Assembly: GCA_012034575.1 (NCBI GenBank)
Contig: JAAUPF010000018.1
Coordinates: 1 to 56,870, forward strand
DNA: 56,870 nt
Direction: 5' to 3'
Origin: Richelia sp. CSU_2_1
GTDB lineage: Bacteria > Cyanobacteriota > Cyanobacteriia > Cyanobacteriales > Microcoleaceae
Shown piece by piece: positions 19,282 through 28,235 of this stretch. Under the pieces are notes generated by a model, which was not told the origin of the DNA, did no database searches, and saw only the letters and a program-made list of their open reading frames with translations. The translations under genes and the position numbers were made by a program. How positions within the stretch are numbered: the stretch's first letter is position 1; each line of letters starts with the position of its first letter.

Positions 19282-19686
19282 CTATGTAATTGTTCGCTCG
19301 AACTCGCGACTCGTAAGAATTACAATACCAACCCCGATCGCGTAGGCAATTAAATCTCGCCAGTCAAACGTAGTGCCAATCGTCAGATGCGCGAGTTGAG
19401 AATCTCTCCATCCAAAAATATCGATAATTTTAAATAACTGCAACAGCTCGATCGAATAGGCAAAAATTAAAGTGCCGATCGCAATTTTCTGGAGCCGAAT
19501 CGCAAAAAAAGCATGGATCAAATAAGCGATCGCCATCACAACTAATACGTCTCCCAGCAGCGGCCGAATCCACCGATCGCGAAAAAAGAGCGCGATAATG
19601 ACTTCAATTACTAAAATAATAGAAAATAAAATGAACGATCGACGGTGAAATCTCAAAAGTTTGCGATCGCGAGAATTCTGAGTCAT
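19282..19686 (-). CDS. DUF2809 membrane protein
   Basis: 134 residues with four hydrophobic segments and the family motif IELLQLF, then GTTFDWRDLIAYAIG. The VanZ-like DUF2809 proteins are small integral membrane proteins of unknown role. Its start lies only four bases after the stop of the kinase at 19691-21151, so the two are probably co-transcribed. Confidence 0.85.
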   Translation of the reverse strand: MTQNSRDRKLLRFHRRSFILFSIILVIEVIIALFFRDRWIRPLLGDVLVVMAIAYLIHAFFAIRLQKIAIGTLIFAYSIELLQLFKIIDIFGWRDSQLAHLTIGTTFDWRDLIAYAIGVGIVILTSREFERTIT

Positions 19687-19690
19687 GCTA

Positions 19691-21151
19691 TTACAAAATA
19701 TTAGAAAGTAATTTATAAATCAACCGAAATACAGCCGTACCCGCGATCGCGCATAAAGCCGCCAACCATCCCGCAAACAACACGCCCGTCAAAGGAGATC
19801 CTGGATAAATCGCAGCAGCAGTCGCGCGCAAAGCCGGGAAAAACACCATCAAAGCCAGCGTTCCCCCGCCAATAAATAGCATCTGTGTTTGTTCGATCGT
19901 CCGCCTGTATTGCGCGTAAATCAAGCCTCCCACGATCGTTCCCAACAATCCCACACTCAAGCCTGGATTTGGCAGCAAACTCGTCAGGGCGATCGCCAGC
20001 AACCCCCCTTCAAAACCCGTAAACGCCGCCCCTACCAAAATCTCCCAAAGCGAAAAAGCCCCTTTCTGCCGGGGTTGCAGCCTTCCCGGAGGCGTCGCGA
20101 CACCGGGCGCAGGAGGCTGCTGGGTCGGTGGAGGCTGCTGAGTTGGTGGGGGAGTCGCAGCCGGCGGCACAGGAGGCATAACAACGACAGCAGGAGGCTT
20201 AGAGGATGTTTTTAGAGCCTCCAATACCTCAGTTGCAGATTGAAAGCGTTGGCTGGGAGCGGGCAATAACATTCGATCGATCGCATCCACCAAACCCGGA
20301 CTCACCTGCACCCGTGAATGCCAATTCCACTCATTTCTGTAACTGTCGAACAATTCCGTCGGCTGCAAACCGGACAGCAAAGTAATGCAAGTTACGGCCA
20401 AAGCATACAAATCCGTTGCCGGATAAACTTCTTGCCCGCTCATCTGTTCCGGCGGAGCGTAACCCAAAGAATAAATACCAGTCGAAGCTTTGCCACTTCC
20501 TGCACTTTGCGTTACCTGTTTTACCGCCCCAAAATCTAATAGATAAAGCCGACCGTTTTTGCCCCGCATAATATTAGCAGGTTTAATATCTCGGTGAATC
20601 GAACCGCGAGCGTGGACAAAATCTAAAACCTTCAAAATTTCCCGCAGCACTTCCACCGTTTCTGCTTCCGAAAATTTGCCTTTGACAGCCAGTTCATCTT
20701 CCAAATTTTCCCCATCAATAAACTCTTGAACCAGATAGAAAAACCGATCGTTTTTTCCCTGCTGCAAACTAGGAACGCTCAACTCAAAAAATGCCAGCAA
20801 ACTCGGAATTTGCGGGTGTTCGTTCCCGAGTTCTTCCAAAACCGCCGCCTCCCGTTCAAACAGATTTTGAGCAATTAGCAATTGCTGCGGGTTGAGATTC
20901 ACTGGCGGCTGCAACAGTTTAGCAACGCACTGTCGCATCGCCGGAGTATAGCGATCGCGAGCTAAAAATGCCGCCCCAAAACCGCCTTGACCCAACAGCC
21001 TTGCCGGCAAATAACGACCGCTCAAAATCAACGGCATCCCGCAAGTCGTGCAAAACTTTTGCTGCACAGTTTTCAGCGAATAACTGTCATCTAGGTCAGC
21101 AAAATAGTTTTGAGGGCGGGGGCAGCCGGGGCGGGTGCAGTAAACTTCCAT
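19691..21151 (-). CDS. Zinc-ribbon Ser/Thr protein kinase with C-terminal membrane segments (second copy)
   Basis: 486 residues, paralogous to the kinase at 11477-13015. The same zinc ribbon (CTRPGC ... CTTCGMPLIL), glycine loop LGQGGFGAAF, HRDIKPAN with Asp188, LLDFGAVKQ and APPEQMSG are visible. A proline-rich linker (PPPTQQPP type, about 325-355) leads to about four membrane segments. The likely partner is the DUF2809 protein immediately downstream. Substrates unknown. Upstream of the start are eight GAGTTTT heptamers (21183-21238). Confidence 0.92.
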   Translation of the reverse strand: MEVYCTRPGCPRPQNYFADLDDSYSLKTVQQKFCTTCGMPLILSGRYLPARLLGQGGFGAAFLARDRYTPAMRQCVAKLLQPPVNLNPQQLLIAQNLFEREAAVLEELGNEHPQIPSLLAFFELSVPSLQQGKNDRFFYLVQEFIDGENLEDELAVKGKFSEAETVEVLREILKVLDFVHARGSIHRDIKPANIMRGKNGRLYLLDFGAVKQVTQSAGSGKASTGIYSLGYAPPEQMSGQEVYPATDLYALAVTCITLLSGLQPTELFDSYRNEWNWHSRVQVSPGLVDAIDRMLLPAPSQRFQSATEVLEALKTSSKPPAVVVMPPVPPAATPPPTQQPPPTQQPPAPGVATPPGRLQPRQKGAFSLWEILVGAAFTGFEGGLLAIALTSLLPNPGLSVGLLGTIVGGLIYAQYRRTIEQTQMLFIGGGTLALMVFFPALRATAAAIYPGSPLTGVLFAGWLAALCAIAGTAVFRLIYKLLSNIL

Positions 21152-21182
21152 TGTAGTTCGCTAAGAAGAAGGAAGAGGGGGA

Positions 21183-21318
21183 GAGTTTTGAGTTTTGAGT
21201 TTTGAGTTTTGAGTTTTGAGTTTTGAGTTTTGAGTTTTGAGTTGAGAGGGAGAGAGTAGGAGAATTACCAATTACCAATTACCAATTCCCAACTGTCAAC
21301 TGTCAACTGTCAACTGTC
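21183..21318. repeat. Three adjacent heptamer arrays: GAGTTTT x8, ATTACCA x3, AACTGTC x4
   Basis: GAGTTTT at 21183-21238, ATTACCA at 21264-21284, AACTGTC at 21291-21318. The last one overlaps the 3' end of rbcR: the codons for the final VDS and the TGA stop (21312-21310) are part of the array. The arrays fill the gap between the second kinase and rbcR. Confidence 0.92.
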
Positions 21319-22296
21319 AACTGTTTCTAAGACTTCCAAGTCAAGAGATAGTGGATTTTGTTTATTCTTGCCAGAATAAGTGGCAAACAGAGGCAAAATT
21401 TCCGTGCTAAAAGCTTCTGCCGCTTTTGAACGGTAGCGGTTGGGATTGCAAATCAGCGATAAAATCCGAGTTACCACAACTTCCTCCATTTTTGCTTTGT
21501 ACAAAACACCCATTTGCAACTCTTTTTCGATCGCAGAAACGGAGACAAAAGCAGCACCCAATCCCGACTGAACGGCATTTTTAATCGCCTCGATCGAATT
21601 TAGTTCCATCTCGATTTTCAGGCGGCGCGTGTCAATGCCATTGCGAGACAGTACCTGATCGATTACTTTCCGAATTGTAGACTGCGAATCCAGAGAAATA
21701 AACTGCAATTGGTAAAGGTCTTCTTTTTCGATCGTTTCTTGTTCTACCATCGGGTGAGACGGCGGGAGAATCAAAGCTAGTTCGTCCTCAGCGTAAGGAG
21801 TAATTTCTAAAGCTTCTACGAGTTCGGTAGGTATTTCTCCGCCAACAATCGCTAAATCGATTTGTCCGTTAGCGACACTCCACGCAGTACGGCGGGTAGA
21901 GTGAACGTGAAGCTGCACCGCCACGTCGGGGTACTTTTGGCGAAACGTCCCGATCATTCGCGGTAGCAGGTACGTACCCGTTGTTTGCGAAGCCCCCACG
22001 ATCAGAGTACCGCCTTGGAGATTTTGCAAATCTTCCAGAGCTCGACAAGTTTCTTGGCAAAGCGATAAAATTTTTTCGCCGTAACTCAACAGCAGGTGTC
22101 CGGCTTCGGTAAGTTGAGCCCGCCGCCCCCCCCTGTCGAACAGCGGCACATCCAACTGTCTTTCTAAATTTTGCACCTGCAAACTAACTGCTGGCTGCGA
22201 TACATACAAGCTGTCAGCGGCGCGCTTGAAGCTGCCTTCAGAAGCGATCGCCTTAAGAATGCGTAACTGGTCTAAAGTGAAAGGAAGGTCAGACAT
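21310..22296 (-). CDS. rbcR: LysR-type regulator RbcR (Rubisco/CO2 metabolism)
   Basis: 328 residues. The winged HTH is [20 protein letters not shown]... [20 protein letters not shown], near-identical to the RbcR/Ycf30 group of cyanobacteria and red-lineage plastids; the effector domain includes [17 protein letters not shown]. These regulators control Rubisco and other carbon-fixation genes in response to Calvin-cycle metabolites (family knowledge). It is divergent from the Z-ISO-ndhF block, a common arrangement in cyanobacteria. The C-terminus ends inside a heptamer array, so its last few residues are repeat-derived. CcmR/NdhR is a less likely alternative because the N-terminus matches RbcR. 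Confidence 0.88.
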   Translation of the reverse strand: MSDLPFTLDQLRILKAIASEGSFKRAADSLYVSQPAVSLQVQNLERQLDVPLFDRGGRRAQLTEAGHLLLSYGEKILSLCQETCRALEDLQNLQGGTLIVGASQTTGTYLLPRMIGTFRQKYPDVAVQLHVHSTRRTAWSVANGQIDLAIVGGEIPTELVEALEITPYAEDELALILPPSHPMVEQETIEKEDLYQLQFISLDSQSTIRKVIDQVLSRNGIDTRRLKIEMELNSIEAIKNAVQSGLGAAFVSVSAIEKELQMGVLYKAKMEEVVVTRILSLICNPNRYRSKAAEAFSTEILPLFATYSGKNKQNPLSLDLEVLETVDS

Positions 22297-22582
22297 ATAT
22301 CTAATTGTCAGTTGTCATTTGGTAGTTGACGGTTGACGGTTGTCCGTTATCCGTTGGCCGCGGGCAGTTAGCGGGCAGTTGGCAGTTGGCAACCCCTCTC
22401 GCACTCCTTGAGGATGGCAGTTGGCAGTTGCCATTAGTCAGTTGTTACCAAAATCAATAACTTAATGACTAATGACTGCTGACTGATGACCAATAGCTGA
22501 TGACTGATAACCGCTGAATGCTCCTTTAGATACTTTGTGACACAAATCGGCCTCGAATCAATAACTTTTCTTAATATTTGCA
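22297..22582. promoter_or_regulatory. Divergent rbcR / Z-ISO intergenic region rich in degenerate heptamers
   Basis: Units of GGTTGAC, GGCAGTT and ATGACTG type (about 22319-22515) occupy most of the gap. A T-AAT-A-like LysR half-site cannot be assigned with confidence. The last 60 bases before 22583 are free of repeats and are the likely promoter zone of the plus-strand genes. Confidence 0.45.
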
Positions 22583-23296
22583 ATGACGATCGATTTGGCG
22601 CTAGACAGCCACTTAATTATGTTGGGTTTGTTACTGATTTTTGCGCTCGCCCACAGCGGTTTGGCAGCCCTGAGGGCCAAAGGTGAAAAGCTAATGGGCG
22701 CAAGACTTTACCGGGTGTTGTTTGCCCTTGTCAGTCTGCCCCTGGCTGTGGTTTTGATTGTCTACTTTTTCAACCACCGCTACGACGGCGTACAGATGTG
22801 GCAGCTACAGGGCGTCCCTGCCGTCAAGCCAATAGTTTGGACGCTTTCGGCAATTTCTTTCCTGTTTCTATACCCGGCAACTTTCAACCTCCTAGAAATT
22901 GCCGCCGTCCAAAAGCCCCAAGTTCACCTCTACGAAACCGGCATCATCCGCATCACCCGCCACCCACAAATGGTGGGACAGGTAATTTGGTGCATCGCCC
23001 ACACCCTGTGGATCGGAACTAGCTTTACCCTCGTCACTTCGATAGGTTTGATCCTGCACCACCTATTTGGAGTGTGGCACGGCGACAAGCGACTGGCTGC
23101 CCGTTTTGGAGAATCCTTTGAAACCATCAAATCTCGCACCTCCATCATTCCGTTTTTGGCGGTACTCCAAAAACGTCAAACCCTTAATTTGCTTGAGTTT
23201 ATCCGCCCTTCATATTTGGGAGTAGCCATTTTTACCGGATTGCTGTGGAAAATTCATCCCCTGCTAATTCGTGCGACGGGGAGCATTGACTGGTAG
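22583..23296 (+). CDS. NnrU-family membrane protein, probable 15-cis-zeta-carotene isomerase (Z-ISO-like)
   Basis: 237 residues, five to six membrane segments. Conserved blocks match plant Z-ISO closely: AHSGLAALRAKGEK, YRVLFALVSLPLAV, INHRYDG-like (FNHRYDGVQMWQLQGVP), TFNLLEIAAV, ITRHPQMVGQVIWC, AHTLWIG, HHLFGVWHGDKRLA, and KSRTSIIPF. Plant Z-ISO uses heme to isomerise the 15-cis bond of zeta-carotene; several His residues in these blocks are candidate ligands. I therefore prefer Z-ISO-like carotenoid isomerase over nitric-oxide-related NnrU. It is followed 44 bases later by a thioredoxin gene and then ndhF1. Confidence 0.82.
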   Translation: MTIDLALDSHLIMLGLLLIFALAHSGLAALRAKGEKLMGARLYRVLFALVSLPLAVVLIVYFFNHRYDGVQMWQLQGVPAVKPIVWTLSAISFLFLYPATFNLLEIAAVQKPQVHLYETGIIRITRHPQMVGQVIWCIAHTLWIGTSFTLVTSIGLILHHLFGVWHGDKRLAARFGESFETIKSRTSIIPFLAVLQKRQTLNLLEFIRPSYLGVAIFTGLLWKIHPLLIRATGSIDW

Positions 23297-23340
23297 CATG
23301 ATCCCTAGGATAGAAAAAAATTATTTATTTTTGAGGGATC

Positions 23341-23718
23341 ATGGTGTTGTCCGTTAGCGAACGCACTTTTGCACAAGAAGTTTTTCAAGCTTCTACCCCG
23401 GTTTTAGTTCATTTTTGGGCTCCTTGGTGCGGTCTGTGCCGCGCTATAGACCCAACCCTAAGAAAGTTTGATGCCCAGTGGACAGGTCGAGTGAAGGTGG
23501 TAGGAGTTAATGCCGATCGAAGCTTGAAATTGGCCAGCACTTATCGGTTAACCAGTCTGCCAACGCTGATTTTATTCGAGGGCGATAAAGTTCGATTTCG
23601 ATTTGAACACTATCAAGGACGGGAGGAACTGTTGCGGACTCTGGATGCTTGGATGCTGGAAACTGTGCATTCGGGCTCAAATCAATTGCTACAACCTCAA
23701 GAAGCAGTAAAAAGTTGA
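23341..23718 (+). CDS. Thioredoxin family protein with WCGLC active site
   Basis: 125 residues. The active site is WCGLC (Cys30, Cys33) in place of the usual WCGPC, with cis-Pro74 in SLPTLILF. The fold is otherwise complete and there is no signal peptide, so it is cytoplasmic. A Leu at the position between the cysteines should shift the redox potential and partner range (family knowledge). GTG-free ATG start; the upstream 'gagggatc' gives a Shine-Dalgarno-like GAGGG at 23331-23336. A C-terminal extension of about 20 residues (SGSNQLLQPQEAVKS) is not part of the fold. It sits between Z-ISO and ndhF1. Confidence 0.92.
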   Translation: MVLSVSERTFAQEVFQASTPVLVHFWAPWCGLCRAIDPTLRKFDAQWTGRVKVVGVNADRSLKLASTYRLTSLPTLILFEGDKVRFRFEHYQGREELLRTLDAWMLETVHSGSNQLLQPQEAVKS

Positions 23719-24188
23719 TTGGGAGAGTGCCAGAAGGGAACCTGGCAGGAGGGGGAGAGGGGGAGATGGGGAGATGGCAAACACTCTGTTTCTGCCGCAC
23801 CGCCGCACCGCCCACCGCCGAACTGCCATAACAGCTTGGAAGTTAACCGGGTTCTTTACAAGATTCACGGTTTGGATGCCGTGTTTTCCGAGATTGACCC
23901 GGTTTTTGCTCTGTGTTTCGATCGAAGTTTCAACAGTTGTTGAGAAAAGCTTAACTTTCAAGAAATCGACCTTTTGATACAAATTTAAGGCGAACTTTGT
24001 CGCTAAGATCGAAGCAAATCATTTCAATTTTGGCTGAGTGCAAGTCAGCCTTTAGGCTGGAATTTATTGGCTTGTCCGATAGATTGAGAGCTAACAAAAG
24101 CCCAAACTGTATTGTTAGGGAGCGTGGGGTAGTTTACAATTATTTACAGTTTTGTCAATCTAGTTAAAAGATCTAAACTACATCAGTC
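23719..24188. other. Leader region of ndhF1 with low-complexity repeats
   Basis: 470 bases without a gene. The first part is purine-rich (gggagatggggagatgg) and then has repeated GCCGCACC units (23793-23825). A perfect small hairpin CAGCCT/AGGCTG sits at 24046-24059. The 130 bases before the ndhF1 start are ordinary AT-rich sequence and probably carry its promoter. Confidence 0.5.
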
Positions 24189-26234
24189 ATGGAACTGCTT
24201 TATCAATACGCCTGGCTGATTCCAGTCCTGCCGCTGGCAGGCGCAATGCTAGTAGGTCTCGGGTTAATTACCTTTAACCGAGCCACCAACAAAATCCGGC
24301 AAGGGAATGCGATCGCGATCGTCTCCCTGCTGGGAGGGTCAATGGTACTCTCTTTTGCATTGCTCTGGAGTCAACTTCACGGCCACGCACCCTACACCCG
24401 CATGATTGAATGGGCCTCTGCCGGCGACTTCACGCTGAGTATGGGCTACACCATCGACCCCTTAACGTCGGTGATGCTGGCGATCGTTACTACGGTCGCC
24501 TTTTTGGTAATGATTTACACCGACGGCTACATGGCCCACGATGACGGGTACGTGCGTTTTTACGCTTACCTGAGCATCTTCAGCTCGTCGATGTTGGGTT
24601 TGGTGGTCAGCCCGAACATAATTCAGATTTATATTTTTTGGGAACTGGTAGGTATGTGCTCGTACCTGCTCGTCGGCTTTTGGTACGATCGCAAACCTGC
24701 AGCCGATGCTTGCCAAAAAGCTTTCGTCACTAACCGCGTCGGCGACTTCGGCCTGCTGCTGGGCATCCTCGGTATTTACTGGGCCACGGGCAGCTTTGAA
24801 TTCGGCGTGATGGGCGAACGCCTCCATTCTTTAGTTGAATCCGGCGCTCTTCCGGCAACTCTGGCAACTATCTTCGGCGTCTTGGTATTTTTGGGTCCGG
24901 CAGCCAAATCGGCTCAATTCCCCCTCCACGTATGGCTTCCAGACGCGATGGAAGGCCCGACACCGATTTCGGCCCTGATCCACGCGGCGACGATGGTGGC
25001 CGCCGGCGTCTTTTTGATCGCTCGGATGTACCCGGTGTTTGAAAGTTTGCCGGCAGTGATGAACCTGATCGCTTGCACCGGTTGCTTTACAGCATTTCTG
25101 GGCGCTTCGATCGCGATTACCCAAAATGACATCAAAAAAGGCCTCGCCTACTCCACCATTTCCCAACTCGGCTACATGGTGATGGCGATGGGCGTCGGTG
25201 CCTACAGTGCCGGACTCTTCCACTTGATGACTCACGCTTACTTCAAAGCGATGCTGTTCCTGTGCTCGGGTTCAGTGATTCACGGGATGGAAGCAGTCGT
25301 CGGCCACAATCCGGCCCTCGCTCAAGATATGCGCGTGATGGGCGGCTTGCGCAAGTATATGCCGATTACGGCAACTTGCTTTTTAATCGGGAATTTGGCA
25401 ATCTGCGGGATTCCCCCGTTTGCCGGTTTTTGGTCGAAAGATGAAATCCTCGCCCAAGCTTTCGCAGCAAATCCCGCTTTGTGGCTGGTTAGCTGGCTGA
25501 CGGCGGGGATGACGGCGTTTTATATGTTCCGAATGTATTTCTCCACTTTTGAGGGCGAATTCCGGGGCAATGACGATACGATTAAGCAGCAATTGCTGCA
25601 ACCCGGTTTGGTTTTCGGCCCGGGAGCAATGAATGTTAAGGAATTGGCCCCAACTGGCGAAGGCCACGAAGAACACGCCCATTTCCCTCACGAATCTCCC
25701 CTGACAATGGCTTTGCCGTTAGTCTTGCTGGCTGTACCTTCGGTGTTCATCGGTTTTGTCGGCACGCCGTTTGCTAATTATTTCGAGCAGTTTGTCCGCG
25801 CTCCTGGTGAGTCTCTGGCAGAAGTTTTAGAACACGCTGCGGAGTTCGATTTGACGGAATTTTTGATTATGGGCGGCAGCTCTGTAGGTATTGCTTTGCT
25901 GGGCATTACTTTAGCTTCCCTGATGTATCTGAGCCGGAAAATCGATCCGAGTGCGATCGCGAAAAAAATCAAGCCGCTTTACGAGTTCTCGCTTAACAAG
26001 TGGTATCTTGACGATATCAACGATTTTCTCTTCGTTAAAGGCAGCCGCCGTTTGGCGCGGCAAGTCATGGAAGTGGATTTGCGAGTTGTCGATGGTATTG
26101 TCAATTTAACTGGTTTGGTAACGCTAATTACCGGTGAAGGTTTGAAATACTTTGAAAGCGGTCGCGCTCAATTTTATGCCCTGATCGTGTTTGTTGCGGT
26201 TCTGGGTTTTGCGATCGTTTCCGGGATTGGTTAA
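24189..26234 (+). CDS. ndhF1: NAD(P)H-quinone oxidoreductase subunit 5, NdhF1
   Basis: 681 residues with about 16 membrane segments. The proton-channel core is clear: ELVGMCSYLLVGFWYDRK, NRVGDFGLLLG, HVWLPDAMEGPTPISALIHAATMVAAG and ITQNDIKKGLAYSTISQLGYM. The long C-terminal amphipathic part (FSLNKWYLDDINDFLF) matches cyanobacterial NdhF1. It is a thylakoid membrane subunit of photosynthetic NDH-1, working with NdhD1 in respiration and cyclic electron flow. The length agrees with the family. It is followed by ndhD1, 298 bases downstream, with a hairpin between them. Confidence 0.95.
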   Translation: MELLYQYAWLIPVLPLAGAMLVGLGLITFNRATNKIRQGNAIAIVSLLGGSMVLSFALLWSQLHGHAPYTRMIEWASAGDFTLSMGYTIDPLTSVMLAIVTTVAFLVMIYTDGYMAHDDGYVRFYAYLSIFSSSMLGLVVSPNIIQIYIFWELVGMCSYLLVGFWYDRKPAADACQKAFVTNRVGDFGLLLGILGIYWATGSFEFGVMGERLHSLVESGALPATLATIFGVLVFLGPAAKSAQFPLHVWLPDAMEGPTPISALIHAATMVAAGVFLIARMYPVFESLPAVMNLIACTGCFTAFLGASIAITQNDIKKGLAYSTISQLGYMVMAMGVGAYSAGLFHLMTHAYFKAMLFLCSGSVIHGMEAVVGHNPALAQDMRVMGGLRKYMPITATCFLIGNLAICGIPPFAGFWSKDEILAQAFAANPALWLVSWLTAGMTAFYMFRMYFSTFEGEFRGNDDTIKQQLLQPGLVFGPGAMNVKELAPTGEGHEEHAHFPHESPLTMALPLVLLAVPSVFIGFVGTPFANYFEQFVRAPGESLAEVLEHAAEFDLTEFLIMGGSSVGIALLGITLASLMYLSRKIDPSAIAKKIKPLYEFSLNKWYLDDINDFLFVKGSRRLARQVMEVDLRVVDGIVNLTGLVTLITGEGLKYFESGRAQFYALIVFVAVLGFAIVSGIG

Positions 26235-26248
26235 TGTGTTTATGACAG

Positions 26249-26281
26249 GAATTGCGCGCTCGATCTGTGGGTGCGCAATTC
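26249..26281 (+). terminator. Hairpin after ndhF1
   Basis: Perfect 9-bp arms GAATTGCGC (26249-26257) and GCGCAATTC (26273-26281), 15-base loop, then a T-rich stretch. It may terminate or attenuate transcription between ndhF1 and ndhD1. A second palindrome, GGACACGGC/GCCGTGTCC (26302-26322), is a common dispersed cyanobacterial repeat. Confidence 0.6.
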
Positions 26282-26390
26282 GCTTATTTATGTTTTTGTA
26301 GGGACACGGCAATGCCGTGTCCTGAGTTGTATTAAAAACGGTTAATAATATTGCGATCGCGGAATTTTGCTAATAAAAATTCACCGAGGA

Positions 26391-26425
26391 CACTCGCACT
26401 ATCAACTATCAACTCTCAACTCTCA
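26391..26425. repeat. Heptamer array TATCAAC/TCTCAAC
   Basis: Units of CTATCAA and CTCTCAA follow a 'gaggacactcgcacta' lead. The same lead and array occur at 14632-14672, so the block has been copied as a whole. Confidence 0.7.
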
Positions 26426-26532
26426 ACTATTCCTTCTTCCGCGCCTGTTTTCGTAAAGAAAGTATAAAATTTAGCCCAAAATGGGAAAAATGTGTTTAAA
26501 CCTAATAAGAGGATAGCTAATTTAAAAATGCA

Positions 26533-28116
26533 ATGGATACAGCTAACTTTCCCTGGTTAACAACAACAATCCTGTTTCCTATTGCTGCGTCTTTGCTGAT
26601 TCCTTTCATTCCCGACAAGGACGGCAAGACGGTGCGGTGGTATGCTTTGATTGTCGGTTTGATTGATTTTGCCCTGCTGGTTTACGCTTTTTACACTCAG
26701 TACGACTTTAACAATCCCGGACTGCAACTTGTAGAGAGTTACTCTTGGGTGTCGCAACTGGATTTGAATTGGTCGGTGGGTGCTGACGGTTTGTCGATGC
26801 CACTGATTTTGCTGACGGGTTTTATTACTACGTTAGCTACTTTAGCAGCTTGGCCGGTCACGTTCAAACCGAAGCTATTTTACTTTTTGATGCTGACAAT
26901 GTACGGCGGGCAAATAGCAGTTTTTGCCGTGCAGGATATGTTGCTATTTTTCCTGGTTTGGGAACTGGAATTAGTCCCGATTTACCTGATTTTGTCCATC
27001 TGGGGCGGCAAGAAGCGCCTCTATGCAGCAACTAAGTTTATCCTGTACACGGCGGGAGGTTCGCTGTTTATTTTGGTTGCAGCCTTGACGATGGCATTTT
27101 ACGGCGATACGGTGACGTTTGATATGCGCGCGATCGCGCTTAAAGATTACGCCCCAAATGTAGAATTCCTGCTGTACGCTGGTTTCCTAATCGCTTACGG
27201 CGTGAAGTTGCCGATTTTTCCGCTGCACACTTGGCTTCCCGACGCCCACGGAGAAGCCACCGCACCCGCCCATATGTTGCTAGCAGGAATTCTGCTGAAA
27301 ATGGGCGGCTATGCTTTGCTGCGGATGAATGCGGGAATGCTTCCGGATGCTCACGCTGTATTCGCACCAATTTTAGTAATTTTGGGTGTAGTAAATATTG
27401 TTTACGCGGCTTTAACTTCTTTTGCACAGCGAAATTTGAAGCGGAAAATAGCTTATTCTTCGATTTCGCACATGGGCTTTGTGTTAATCGGGATAGCTTC
27501 GTTTACCGATTTGGGAATTAGCGGCGCAATGCTGCAAATGGTTTCCCACGGTTTGATCGGGGCGAGTTTGTTCTTTATGGTGGGCTGCACTTACGATCGC
27601 ACTCACACGCTGATGCTGGATGAAATGGGCGGTGTCGGCAAGAAAATGCGCAAGGTTTTTGCCATGTGGACTGCTTGTTCTATGGCCTCTTTAGCTTTGC
27701 CGGGAATGAGCGGTTTTGTAGCAGAATTGATGGTGTTTGTCGGTTTTGCCACCAGCGATGCTTACAATCCGGTATTTAAGGTTTGCGTGGTATTTCTCGC
27801 TGCTGTCGGGGTGATTTTGACTCCGATTTATCTGCTGTCAATGCTGCGGGAAATCTTCTACGGACCGGAGAATAAGGAATTGGTAGAACACGAAGAATTG
27901 GTGGATGCGGAACCGCGAGAAGTGTTTATCATTGCTTCTTTGTTAGTGCCGATTATCGGTATCGGTTTGTATCCGAAAATTCTGACTCAGGTTTACGATG
28001 CAACGACGATCCAGTTGACTGCTAGATTGCGCGATTCTGTGCCTTCTCTGGCGAAGGTTGGAAATGCGGAAACTGTTTCTTTGAAAGCACCCGCGATCGA
28101 GCCTAGTAAGTTATAA
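26533..28116 (+). CDS. ndhD1: NAD(P)H-quinone oxidoreductase subunit 4, NdhD1
   Basis: 527 residues with about 14 membrane segments. Core motifs: [75 protein letters not shown] and [18 protein letters not shown]. The start [11 protein letters not shown] and the [10 protein letters not shown] loop are those of NdhD1, the isoform used in respiratory/cyclic NDH-1L. It forms the distal proton-pumping module with NdhF1. A strong intrinsic terminator follows directly. Confidence 0.95.
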   Translation: MDTANFPWLTTTILFPIAASLLIPFIPDKDGKTVRWYALIVGLIDFALLVYAFYTQYDFNNPGLQLVESYSWVSQLDLNWSVGADGLSMPLILLTGFITTLATLAAWPVTFKPKLFYFLMLTMYGGQIAVFAVQDMLLFFLVWELELVPIYLILSIWGGKKRLYAATKFILYTAGGSLFILVAALTMAFYGDTVTFDMRAIALKDYAPNVEFLLYAGFLIAYGVKLPIFPLHTWLPDAHGEATAPAHMLLAGILLKMGGYALLRMNAGMLPDAHAVFAPILVILGVVNIVYAALTSFAQRNLKRKIAYSSISHMGFVLIGIASFTDLGISGAMLQMVSHGLIGASLFFMVGCTYDRTHTLMLDEMGGVGKKMRKVFAMWTACSMASLALPGMSGFVAELMVFVGFATSDAYNPVFKVCVVFLAAVGVILTPIYLLSMLREIFYGPENKELVEHEELVDAEPREVFIIASLLVPIIGIGLYPKILTQVYDATTIQLTARLRDSVPSLAKVGNAETVSLKAPAIEPSKL

Positions 28117-28136
28117 TTTGCACTGGATGCTAGGAA

Positions 28137-28179
28137 GAAAACCCTCAAACTAATTTTAAAATAAGGTTTGGGGGTTTTC
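28137..28179 (+). terminator. Rho-independent terminator of ndhD1
   Basis: Arms 28137-28150 and 28166-28179 pair over 14 bases with a single G-T, 15-base loop, followed by TATTTTTG. This ends the rbcR-side photosynthesis block. Confidence 0.85.
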
Positions 28180-28235
28180 TATTTTTGTGGGGGCGATTCT
28201 TCGATCTAAACTTTTCAATAGAGTTGGCCAACAGT

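Noticed and set aside
21183..21318. CRISPR or origin iterons
   Set aside because: Perfect 7-base period without spacers, and the same kind of arrays occur at many places; no DnaA-box cluster or dnaA/dnaN genes.
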